From Bacilli bacterium (GTDB lineage Bacteria; Bacillota_I; Bacilli_A; RFN20; CAG-826), in assembly GCA_024693415.1 (NCBI GenBank), contig JAILKX010000072.1:1-6157 (forward strand): a DNA stretch of 6,157 nt, written 5' to 3'. Under the pieces are notes generated by a model, which had not been told where the DNA came from, did not search any database, and worked only from the letters and a program-made list of their open reading frames with translations. Positions 1 through 5,972 of this stretch are shown here, in pieces (the stretch's first letter is position 1; every line of letters begins with the position of its first letter). Position numbers and translations under genes: made by a program.

Positions 1-96
1 GTGGACATGGATACCGATAAGACCATCTACATCGGAACCACCGAAATCGGCGAAAACACTGAACCGTTCACGGTTGAGGTTCCGCAAACGACATAA
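1..96 (+). CDS. C-terminal end of an unidentified protein (truncated by window edge)
   Basis: One frame stays open from the first base to a TAA at 94-96, giving a 31-residue tail that ends in ...FTVEVPQTT. Codon choice (ACC, ATC, GGC, GAA) matches the two large genes downstream, and a strong terminator stem starts one base after the stop, which supports this being a real gene end. The GTG at 1-3 is probably internal rather than a start. The Thr/Ile/Val/Glu-rich, beta-strand-like tail has no membrane segment or LPXTG motif. It could belong to another exported protein of the same cluster, but this is a guess. The family cannot be recognised from so short a piece. Confidence 0.6.
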   Translation: MDMDTDKTIYIGTTEIGENTEPFTVEVPQTT

Positions 97-97
97 A

Positions 98-126
98 GGC
101 ACGGTTTGACCGCCGTGTCTTTTTTT
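98..126 (+). terminator. Rho-independent terminator of the upstream gene
   Basis: Stem GGCACGG (98-104) pairs with CCGTGTC (113-119) with one G-T wobble, and a run of seven T (120-126) follows. It begins one base after the TAA at 94-96. The loop TTTGACCG can also pair internally with the stem. Confidence 0.9.
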
Positions 127-139
127 CGCGGATTTGCAT

Positions 140-163
140 GCGCGGGGTTCGCGCTTTTCGTTT
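140..163 (+). terminator. Second terminator-like hairpin
   Basis: GCGCG (140-144) and CGCGC (150-154) form a perfect 5-bp GC stem with a 5-base loop, followed by TTTTCGTTT. It lies just after the main terminator, so it may be a tandem back-up. The stem is short and the T-tract interrupted, so this is only moderately supported. Confidence 0.45.
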
Positions 164-350
164 GGGACACATGGGGCAAGCAAATGCAGGCGACGCCGTG
201 CCGGGATATAGAGTTGAGGAGATTCCACCCTTTGGGATTGGGCCATGCTTTGCAGGGGACAAAATTTGTCACAAAAATTTCTAAAAATAATTTATTAGAG
301 CATGCTTAACTAATTCAAAAAGATTGGTAAAACCTACGCCAAAATACCTT
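164..350. other. Intergenic stretch without a supported gene
   Basis: No frame here has a ribosome binding site plus plausible codon use. The left part (to about 257) is GC-rich without recognisable structure. From about 258 it becomes AT-rich. It contains the palindrome GACAAA-A-TTTGTC at 258-270 and a weak promoter-like pair, TTGTCA (266-271) and TAATTT (288-293), 16 bases apart. These could be an upstream operator or activator region for the riboswitch operon. Confidence 0.5.
258..270. promoter_or_regulatory. Palindrome, possible protein-binding site
   Basis: GACAAAATTTGTC is a perfect inverted repeat of 6-base arms around a central A. It sits about 85 bases upstream of the operon promoter and overlaps the weak -35-like TTGTCA. 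No specific regulator is recognised. Confidence 0.3.
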
Positions 351-379
351 TTGCAACCCGCAGACCTTATTTATAAAAT
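351..379 (+). promoter_or_regulatory. Sigma-A-type promoter of the riboswitch operon
   Basis: TTGCAA (351-356) and TAAAAT (374-379) are separated by exactly 17 bases, placing the predicted start at about 385-387, a few bases before the aptamer begins. The -10 matches 5/6 and the -35 4/6 of consensus. The -10 lies inside the inverted repeat CCTTATT-TATAA-AATAAGG (365-383). Position relative to the riboswitch is the best support for this promoter. Confidence 0.7.
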
Positions 380-383
380 AAGG
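365..383. repeat. Inverted repeat centred on the -10 box
   Basis: CCTTATT (365-371) and AATAAGG (377-383) are perfect 7-base arms with a 5-base spacer. The element covers the -10 hexamer, so a repressor could bind here, or the symmetry may be a by-product of AT-rich promoter DNA. Confidence 0.35.
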
Positions 384-389
384 CCGACA

Positions 390-459
390 AAAGCAAAACC
401 AGGGCAACCTGGCGACGCAAAGCTGTAGGGTCTCCCAAAGGGGAAGATAGCCAGTTGCC
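390..459 (+). ncRNA. Cyclic-di-GMP-I riboswitch aptamer (GEMM-I)
   Basis: The GEMM-I core is readable by eye. P2 is CCAGG (399-403) and CCTGG (408-412) closed by a GCAA GNRA tetraloop (404-407). The highly conserved GACGCAAAGC follows (414-423), then GGGTCT (428-433), a short P3 hairpin CCC-aaag-GGG (434-443), and the signature GATAGCCAGTTGCC (446-459). Aligned with the Vibrio Vc2 aptamer, ligand-contacting G20, A47 and C92 correspond to G393, A420 and C458. G rather than A at the first position favours c-di-GMP over 3',3'-cGAMP, although one extra A in the GCAAAACC segment makes this alignment slightly uncertain. The lower P1 helix looks weak: GCAA (393-396) pairs with TTGC (455-458). The element lies directly between the promoter and a terminator that shares its 3' end, so it should control the two-gene operon downstream. 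Confidence 0.93.
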
Positions 460-486
460 AAAGCAAAAAGAGCAACTGGGTTTTTT
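451..486 (+). terminator. Riboswitch-controlled intrinsic terminator (expression platform)
   Basis: CCAGTTGC (451-458) pairs perfectly with GCAACTGG (472-479), loop 13 bases, followed by G and six T (481-486). The 5' arm is the 3' end of the aptamer: it contains the closing P3 bases (452-454), the P1 strand (455-457) and the ligand-binding C458. Aptamer and terminator therefore exclude each other. Ligand binding should block termination, making this a predicted ON switch for c-di-GMP. The T-tract ends only six bases before the ATG of the first gene. Confidence 0.88.
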
Positions 487-492
487 CTTGAA

Positions 493-1383
493 ATGGGGAT
501 CAATAAGCTGAATCTCAAAATCATCGCCGCCACTTCCATGTGCATCTTTTCCCTGTTCGCCCTCTTCTCCGGTACCATCGCCTGGTTCAACGTGACCCAG
601 GCCGCGACCGACAACGCGAACAACATGGGGGTCGCCAAGACGACGAGCGCCCTCAAGAAAATCACCTTCCACGCCCAGGTCGGCACCAAGTCGGTGACCG
701 AAGGCGAAACCACCACGAGCTATTACCTGTTCGAGAAGGCGGAATACGCCTCCATTACCGTTTCCGATAACGTCGCGTCCGCCTTATCGTTCAACACCGA
801 TAGCGGTGCCTACAAGGATTGGGACGAAAAAGACGACAAGACCGCGACCCTTGCGACCTATAGCCTTTTGGCCCAAGACCACCCGATCCTGATGCTTTTT
901 GAGCTCGAATCATATACCGCTTCCGATCCGCGGAGCATCGTCCTCGATTTCACCACATCGAGCACCTATCTCGGCTCAAAGGAGCGGGGGCAGGTGACCA
1001 ACAACAACAATCCGCTGAGCTCGGTCGTCCAATTCGCTTCCTTTGGCTTGACCGCGGACCTGCCTTCCGGCGGAGCCTATACCAGCTCCACCCAAACCTA
1101 TTCCGAGACCTACCTCTATGGTGAGGTGCGCGGCATCACCTACGACAAGAAATGGGTGTCGATCTCCGACGAGGAAGAGCCCGTGATCGACGATGACGGA
1201 AAGATCAACATCTTCTCCAACCTCGACCAAAACGGCGACCCGTCCTCCACGGTTTACGCCAAGATCGGCGTGGTCATGAACTACAACATCGACTCGCTCG
1301 AATACATTTACAACAAATTCCTGGGGGAGACGGTCCTCGATTCGAGCCTCTACTTCGACTGGGATTGGACGATGGAGATGTGA
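493..1383 (+). CDS. Secreted protein with SipW/TasA-type signal peptide, unknown function
   Basis: A 296-residue exported protein, first gene of the c-di-GMP-controlled operon. Residues 1-30 form a signal peptide: basic start (K5, K9), hydrophobic core IIAATSMCIFSLFALF, then SGTIAWF. The A-W-F end (A30-W31-F32) resembles the signal of TasA/CalY-like proteins cleaved by SipW signal peptidase. The mature part is acidic, rich in Ser/Thr/Asp, and looks all-beta. It includes an acidic patch SDEEEP and DDDG (about 223-235), then YAKIGVVMNYNIDSLEYIY (about 256-274), and ends in FDWDWTMEM. It has no LPXTG, lipobox or later membrane helix. It may be a matrix subunit or partner of the large protein that follows; this is inferred from the signal type and context, since the mature domain is not recognised. 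The ATG at 493 has no Shine-Dalgarno sequence, because the terminator T-tract lies there. The next in-frame ATG (538) would destroy the signal peptide. Confidence 0.9.
   Translation: MGINKLNLKIIAATSMCIFSLFALFSGTIAWFNVTQAATDNANNMGVAKTTSALKKITFHAQVGTKSVTEGETTTSYYLFEKAEYASITVSDNVASALSFNTDSGAYKDWDEKDDKTATLATYSLLAQDHPILMLFELESYTASDPRSIVLDFTTSSTYLGSKERGQVTNNNNPLSSVVQFASFGLTADLPSGGAYTSSTQTYSETYLYGEVRGITYDKKWVSISDEEEPVIDDDGKINIFSNLDQNGDPSSTVYAKIGVVMNYNIDSLEYIYNKFLGETVLDSSLYFDWDWTMEM
1374..1377 (+). promoter_or_regulatory. Ribosome binding site that fixes the start of the large gene
   Basis: GGAG at 1374-1377 lies 8 bases before ATG 1386, inside the last codons of the preceding gene (stop 1381-1383). 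This favours ATG 1386 over an in-frame TTG at 1365, which has no such site and would add MDDGDVT in front of the basic signal-peptide start. The ATG-TGA-CG-ATG junction suggests translational coupling. Confidence 0.8.
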
Positions 1384-1385
1384 CG

Positions 1386-4300
1386 ATGAAACGGAAAAGC
1401 GTCCTCTTCACCATAATGCTTTGCATCTCCGCCTGCGTCATCGGCGGGATTTCGAGCGCGGTCGCCTGGTTCAGCGAGAAGGCCTCGGTCGGCGAGCAGA
1501 CGAGCCTCGTCGGCGAATCCCAAGGCGCCTATTTCGCCAGGGGCACCGGCACGGCGACCGAGCCTTTCATCATCAATAGGCCGGTCCATCTATATAACCT
1601 CGCCTGGCTTCAATACATCGGCTACTTCAACGACAGCAACGCCCCGTACTATTTTGCCCTCGACCCCGTAGATGCCTCGACCGATCTCGATATGAGCGGC
1701 TGGGTTTTGCCGCCGATCGGGACGACCATGTACCCCTTCATCGGCCATTTCACCGGCAATAACGAATTGATTTCGAACCTCACCGTGGACAACGTGATCG
1801 ACGCGGGTCACATCACGCGTACCCCGACCTTCATCAAAAGCGGGTCGGTCGATTCCTCCAAGGTATTGAAGGTCTATGAGAAGGGCACCGAAAGCATCAC
1901 TTCCGGCACATTCTTGTCGAGCACCGTCGACATCGTCGGCTTCTTCGGCGTCGTCGGCGAATATACGGGCATGGCGGAAGTGGATGCGGCCTATAGTGAT
2001 GTCAATTCCATCAATGCGCTTGCGTTGGACGGCGCGACTGTTTCGTCTTCCAGTTCAAAGACCCTCGTCGGAATCGTCTGCGGCTACGACAACGCTACCT
2101 TGAGCGGGGTCGCCGTCGACAACGCCACGATCAATGCGGCGGAGGGCGCCTCATGCTTTGATGCAGACATCACCGAGAACATCTCGGATTATTCTTTGGT
2201 AGGCGCGGCGACCGATGCCGCCCTTGAAAAATGCTATTTGACCAGCGGGCAGGCGGCATTACCCCAAATTGAGAATCCCAATACAACAAACGGTGGAACG
2301 GAGTGGGGCGGCAGCATCGACATCAAATCCGTATATGAAAAATTAAAAACCATCAGGGATTCTGATGAGTGCGTGCCTCTCAGTTATAACACCGAGGAAA
2401 CCTATAAGGATGGCGTTTTGCAATCTTCCACGAGCGTGCCCATATCCGATAGCGTGATAAACGGTAGCTATTATTATATCCGCGAAGAGGGTAGGCAGCT
2501 TACGTCCGATGGCAAGGTTTACGCTTCCTTCAATTTCAAGCGCAGATCCACCTCCTCGACGTTTGCTTCGTATAACGATGATGAAAGCAACGCCAACAAT
2601 ACGCATGTTTACGCAAATTTCACCGGAGAACGGTCTTTTGAATATACGAAAAAGGTCACGAATCAATATACTTCCATCCCCACCGATGCCTCTTTCCAAA
2701 TCTCGGACGGAGGGTCGAATTACCTTAAGGCGAATTCATCGGGAACCGTGTCCAACGCCACTTCCCAAACAGCTGCCTCTATTTGGACCTTGGGTAGCGA
2801 TGGGTATCTCACTACCACGATCGGAAGCACCGCGTATTACTTATATTTCAACGGCACGTCGCTTTCGGTTTCGACATCCGATCGCTCTGCGTGGTCGAAG
2901 ACGGGCCTGCGCCTATATACAGCCTATGGCAACAAAAACTATTATCTGACATGCCATGATTCCTCGTGGAGCGCGCAACTTACCACCGCGACGGTCTCGA
3001 CGACCACTTATGTGATTTCTTCGGGAAACTATTATCTGACGAATAGTGGCACTTCGCTCAGTCGGACCTCAACCCAGTCTTCGGGAACAAGATGGATATA
3101 CAACTCGGCGGCAAAGAATTTCTCGACCGAAATAAGTGGAACGACGTATTATCTTTGCGCGACCAGAAACGACACTTCCAGCGACAGCGGAACCCTTGCC
3201 CTTACGACAAGCTATGACGGCAGCCTTTCCTTTAATCTCTACCCGTCGTCTACTCTTAGTTCATCTTCGGCGACTAATACTAGGATCCAAACGGATTCGT
3301 TCAATTATGAAGGCTGGTTTTGGACAGAAACCGCCACCTTTTATCTTAGATACGCGAACCGCGCCTTCTCGATTAGCACCTCTTCGTCCACACTAACGGT
3401 AACGCCCTACGCCACACAGACAAGCTATGATTTTGATCTTGGCTTTGGGGCATACGAAGAAACCGCCACTACCTATAAGACGTACCCGACCTATTTTCCT
3501 TTGCTGATGCATCCGACGACGTTTGAACCTATGGACGGATACCAAGCTGATGAGAATTCGGTTAAGCAATACAACACCGGCTATATCGCAAGCGGAGCCA
3601 ACATCGATTCGGGCAATGAGTATCAGGATCTTCATGGCGACATCCGTTTCGCGGGATACCCTTATGACGCTTCGGGCAACTCGGGCAACGATAGCCTATA
3701 CAATTACACCAACAATAAGAAAATATATACCAGGACGAATTACCTGAACGGCTCATCGATCGGGTCGAGCGGATGGGTCACGATCGACGGCAGCTCATCT
3801 ACGCTGAATGGCGTTGAGACATATAAGCTCCAAAAGCTGAAAAAATCCTACGAGAACCTATGCACAACCTTGTCAGATTCATCTGATGAAGGTTTTGTCT
3901 TCGGCGTCCATTTTATGGATTGCGCCATTTCGATCGATAGGCTCGTCACCGTTGGGATGGCAAAGGTTTTAGACCAGCCGGCGACTTGGAACGATGAAAC
4001 CAAACAATATGAGGACCATATCTCGACTTATTATGATTATCAGGTACCGCAGGATTGCATCGACTTCAACCTCAAGAACTATGGCTACGTCAATTTCTTT
4101 GCGGGCACCTACTATGTCTCCGGCACCACGAACAACTCCTTCTTCTCGCTGAACGAGATCGTCCGCAAAAGCGGGGACGAGAAAAATCAGATTAAAGAGA
4201 TCAACACGATCTCCAAGATCTACGCCCCCGATTACAAGGATGCCTCGGGCAATTATCTCTCCGCCGACGACGATCATCCTTATATCTATGAGTACAAGGA

Positions 4301-5489
4301 TGCCAACGGCAACACTTGGTTCGCCGATGGGGTAGAAGAGCCTGATTCCGACCAGCTCCTATTTGACTGCTCTTGGATCGAGGACCCGAACAACTCTGGG
4401 ACGACCCTTTCCAAATACTCAATGTACTACTTCGAGATTCCGGTCAACAAAGGGGAGTACGCTCTCGGTTCTGTCAGCGGCAGAAGCGGCGCATATTTGA
4501 TCTATTTGGATATCGGCGCCGGCGCGGCGAACTTCAAAGACGTCAACATCACCGAGCAGATCGACTTCACCTTCATCAATGTCTCGTTCCCCAAAGGCGT
4601 CGACTTCGCCGATTTGACAAGCAGCAACTTCGACGCCAAGGCAGCCGCGGCGACCGGCGGCAATAGCGCCTGCGTCACCATCGTCGGCTCAACAAGCGCT
4701 TTGGAAATCGAATACGCATATACGACGAACGACGATGCGGGCACCAGCGCGCTTCAAATGTCCAGCTCAGGCAACGACCCGCCGGCCCAAACCGATTTTA
4801 CCTTGGCCTTCAAGCAGGACAATGTCACCGCCACATATTTGAGCGCGTATCAGTTCAGCGCGTCCGACGTGGAATACACGATCGGATTGACGAGGTCGAT
4901 CACGGAGAATTTCAACCCCTCCGTCGGCACCGGGTCCGAAAACGTGACCTACGTCGAACTCTATACGATATCGGCTCGCGAAGCGGGCGCCACGGTCCAG
5001 CTGCCTAATCTGGGCGTGAACAATAGCGTCACGTGGACGGTAACTAGCGGCACGGGCACGGTTTCTTCGACCGGATTGGTGACCTTCGGCGCGCAAGCCG
5101 AGATTCAAGTCGAGGCCAGATGGGTCGTTACGACCGAGGTGGGCGACGATTGGGAGCCGTTCGATTCCAACAATCAAAACGGCGCGGAAGACGATCCGAT
5201 CATCGAGTTCCATTATTTCGATTACACGACTTCCAATGCGACTGTGCCCAATATCGTTGTGTCCTTTGTCTACTCTGAGAGTGGAAAAGGAACCAATAAT
5301 CAGACATATTATTACGACATAACGGTTTCCAATACGTGTGGCGTATCCATCTATTTCATCGTGGATTCGTTCATGAACACGTACGCAAGTGAAACCGACA
5401 GCACCTATGTGTTGAGGATTACTTATGGCGATACGACCGTGACCGTTACTGCCAACAGTAAGTCCTTCACCATCCCGGCCGCTTCTTGA
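1386..5489 (+). CDS. Large modular extracellular protein with SipW/TasA-type signal peptide
   Basis: A 1367-residue exported protein, probably a matrix component or adhesin. Residues 1-27 are a signal peptide (MKRK, hydrophobic core, VAWF with A27-W28-F29) of the SipW-cognate type. Residues about 53-140 match the pattern that often precedes GLUG repeats: GTGTATEPFIIN, HLYNLA, then DLDMSGWVLPPIG and PFIGHFTGNN. GLUG-like units follow at 184-194 (VGFFGVVGEYT) and 226-250 (TLVGIVCGYDN...), suggesting a right-handed beta-helix. WGGSIDIKSVYEKL lies near 310. Residues about 434-688 hold six trefoil-like repeats. Residues about 820-1050 form a conserved-looking domain containing VNKGEYALGSVSGRSGAYL (1020-1038). 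Residues about 1195-1250 resemble a Big_2 Ig-like domain (VTWTV, then GLVTF). The tail is beta-rich with no LPXTG, SLH domain or C-terminal helix, so retention must be by assembly or non-covalent binding. It follows the first gene by 2 bases and shares its riboswitch. Catalytic residues are not apparent. Function is inferred. Confidence 0.92.
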   Translation: MKRKSVLFTIMLCISACVIGGISSAVAWFSEKASVGEQTSLVGESQGAYFARGTGTATEPFIINRPVHLYNLAWLQYIGYFNDSNAPYYFALDPVDASTDLDMSGWVLPPIGTTMYPFIGHFTGNNELISNLTVDNVIDAGHITRTPTFIKSGSVDSSKVLKVYEKGTESITSGTFLSSTVDIVGFFGVVGEYTGMAEVDAAYSDVNSINALALDGATVSSSSSKTLVGIVCGYDNATLSGVAVDNATINAAEGASCFDADITENISDYSLVGAATDAALEKCYLTSGQAALPQIENPNTTNGGTEWGGSIDIKSVYEKLKTIRDSDECVPLSYNTEETYKDGVLQSSTSVPISDSVINGSYYYIREEGRQLTSDGKVYASFNFKRRSTSSTFASYNDDESNANNTHVYANFTGERSFEYTKKVTNQYTSIPTDASFQISDGGSNYLKANSSGTVSNATSQTAASIWTLGSDGYLTTTIGSTAYYLYFNGTSLSVSTSDRSAWSKTGLRLYTAYGNKNYYLTCHDSSWSAQLTTATVSTTTYVISSGNYYLTNSGTSLSRTSTQSSGTRWIYNSAAKNFSTEISGTTYYLCATRNDTSSDSGTLALTTSYDGSLSFNLYPSSTLSSSSATNTRIQTDSFNYEGWFWTETATFYLRYANRAFSISTSSSTLTVTPYATQTSYDFDLGFGAYEETATTYKTYPTYFPLLMHPTTFEPMDGYQADENSVKQYNTGYIASGANIDSGNEYQDLHGDIRFAGYPYDASGNSGNDSLYNYTNNKKIYTRTNYLNGSSIGSSGWVTIDGSSSTLNGVETYKLQKLKKSYENLCTTLSDSSDEGFVFGVHFMDCAISIDRLVTVGMAKVLDQPATWNDETKQYEDHISTYYDYQVPQDCIDFNLKNYGYVNFFAGTYYVSGTTNNSFFSLNEIVRKSGDEKNQIKEINTISKIYAPDYKDASGNYLSADDDHPYIYEYKDANGNTWFADGVEEPDSDQLLFDCSWIEDPNNSGTTLSKYSMYYFEIPVNKGEYALGSVSGRSGAYLIYLDIGAGAANFKDVNITEQIDFTFINVSFPKGVDFADLTSSNFDAKAAAATGGNSACVTIVGSTSALEIEYAYTTNDDAGTSALQMSSSGNDPPAQTDFTLAFKQDNVTATYLSAYQFSASDVEYTIGLTRSITENFNPSVGTGSENVTYVELYTISAREAGATVQLPNLGVNNSVTWTVTSGTGTVSSTGLVTFGAQAEIQVEARWVVTTEVGDDWEPFDSNNQNGAEDDPIIEFHYFDYTTSNATVPNIVVSFVYSESGKGTNNQTYYYDITVSNTCGVSIYFIVDSFMNTYASETDSTYVLRITYGDTTVTVTANSKSFTIPAAS
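2685..3449 (+). repeat. Six trefoil-like protein repeats within the large secreted protein
   Basis: Residues about 434-688 contain six units of roughly 35-45 residues. They share a pattern of hydrophobic-x-Ser-Gly, Tyr-Tyr/Phe-Leu, Gly/Ser-x-Ser-Leu and a Trp or Tyr before the next unit, for example YVISSGNYYLTNSGTSLS. Units start near ASFQIS, LTTTIG, YGNKNYYL, YVISSG, FSTEISG and TETATFYL. Two sets of three would make two beta-trefoil domains of ricin-B-like shape, often carbohydrate-binding. The fold is inferred from periodicity. The DNA contains a 15-base exact direct repeat, AAACTATTATCTGAC, at 2936-2950 and 3026-3040, exactly 90 bases apart, which supports origin by duplication. Confidence 0.55.
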
Positions 5490-5504
5490 TCCTCATCCTC
5501 TTCT

Positions 5505-5532
5505 AAGGCATGGCCTACCCGCCATGCCTTTT
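5505..5532 (+). terminator. Rho-independent terminator of the two-gene operon
   Basis: AAGGCATGG (5505-5513) pairs perfectly with CCATGCCTT (5522-5530), loop 8 bases, followed by further T bases (TTTTATAT in total from 5529). It begins 15 bases after the TGA at 5487-5489. Confidence 0.9.
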
Positions 5533-5604
5533 ATATATGCGCGCCCCTATGCATATGAATAATAAGGATATATATGGGGATCGGCTCCTAAAGTGGGCTC
5601 CCAA

Positions 5605-5736
5605 GGACCCATGCATGCCGAAATTGGCCCCTAGAAGGCCGCCTAAGAAGCGAAAGGCATGCCTAGGGACTTATCTCCCTTCAAGGCAAAACGCTTCTTA
5701 GAATGGCTTCTAGGGGCCAAAATGCCTAGGGCGTCC
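5605..5736. repeat. Large imperfect inverted repeat (about 130 bases)
   Basis: The core arms at 5624-5652 and 5692-5720 are 29 bases each and match at 25 positions, with all mismatches clustered at arm positions 15-19. Outside them GGACCC and GCAT (5605-5616) can pair with ATGC and GG..GTCC (5722-5736), extending the stem past an asymmetric internal loop. Inside, GGGA-cttatc-TCCC (5666-5679) makes a small hairpin capped on GCCT/AGGC. ATGCCTAGGG occurs twice, at 5659-5668 and 5722-5731. There is no T-tract, so it is not a terminator. It could be a MITE, a REP-like element or a structured RNA; no clear target-site duplication was seen. Confidence 0.75.
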
Positions 5737-5833
5737 TGATTCGACGGCTATGTTTCCAGGCTAAGCCCATCAGGCGTTTTCGGCAGTGGTTTGAAAATGT
5801 CAATATTATGGGGTGCGTACAATAAGGCTAGCA

Positions 5834-5864
5834 GGGGTGGGGGTTATTTGGGCAAAACCATGGG
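5834..5864 (+). other. G-rich tract, possible G-quadruplex
   Basis: Four G-runs, GGGG (5834-5837), GGGGG (5839-5843), GGG (5850-5852) and GGG (5862-5864), have loops of 1, 6 and 9 bases. The last loop exceeds the usual limit of 7, so quadruplex formation is only possible, not strongly predicted. Confidence 0.25.
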
Positions 5865-5880
5865 CGGATATGGCAAACAA

Positions 5881-5909
5881 TTGACGAAAATGCTCAAAAT
5901 CGTTAATTG
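5881..5909 (+). promoter_or_regulatory. Possible operator-overlapped promoter
   Basis: TTGACG (5881-5886) and TAATTG (5904-5909) are 17 bases apart. The -35 matches 5/6 and the -10 4/6. The palindrome at 5909-5920 starts at the last base of the -10 and would cover the transcription start, a classic repressor position. The weak -10 limits confidence. Confidence 0.35.
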
Positions 5910-5920
5910 TAAGCGCTTAC
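5909..5920. promoter_or_regulatory. LacI/CcpA-type operator palindrome (cre-like)
   Basis: GTAAGCGCTTAC is a perfect 12-base palindrome with the central CG typical of LacI-family operators. With its flanks, TTGTAAGCGCTTACC fits the CcpA cre consensus WTGNAANCGNWNNCW except at the last base. A degenerate copy, GTAAGC-G-GCTTGC, lies at 6015-6027. The regulator itself is not in this window. Confidence 0.5.
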
Positions 5921-5937
5921 CCATAAACCTGTTATCC

Positions 5938-5966
5938 TTGAAAAGGGGGTATGCGTCAAATAGAAT
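5938..5966 (+). promoter_or_regulatory. Strong sigma-A-type promoter
   Basis: TTGAAA (5938-5943) and TAGAAT (5961-5966) are each 5/6 to consensus and separated by exactly 17 bases. Predicted start is about 5972-5974. No gene follows before the terminator at 6037-6088, so it would drive either a short RNA or a leader of a gene beyond the window. Confidence 0.6.
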
Positions 5967-5972
5967 AAAGGG

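Larger units (their letters stand above)
5533..5880. other. Gene-free intergenic region with strong structure
   Basis: No reading frame here has a credible start, ribosome binding site or protein-like composition. Open frames at 5510-5701 and 5791-6003 cross a terminator, a long hairpin or promoter elements. The notable content is the large inverted repeat at 5605-5736 and the G-rich tract at 5834-5864. Confidence 0.6.

Noticed and set aside
315..716. Minus-strand frames opposite the riboswitch and first gene
   Set aside because: They cross a well-supported aptamer and terminator on the plus strand and are shadows of the real gene.
1381..1383. TGA read as Trp (Mycoplasma code)
   Set aside because: TGA ends both main genes, one 2 bases before the next ATG and the other 15 bases before a terminator stem, while Trp is TGG throughout.
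1365..1385. TTG start adding MDDGDVT to the large protein
   Set aside because: ATG 1386 has a GGAG 8 bases upstream and gives a normal basic signal-peptide start; the longer form overlaps the previous gene and puts acidic residues first.
1386..5489. Sortase-anchored surface protein
   Set aside because: The C-terminus has no LPXTG-like motif, hydrophobic helix or basic tail.
5510..5701. 63-codon open frame
   Set aside because: It begins inside the operon terminator and covers the left arm of the long inverted repeat.
5736..5765. GATTCGACGG resembling the start of tmRNA
   Set aside because: Only this short string matches; no acceptor stem, tag frame or T-arm follows.
5951..5968. Five-codon leader peptide after AAAAGGGGG
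   Set aside because: Its last codons overlap the strong -10 box at 5961-5966, and spacing to the G-run is too short.
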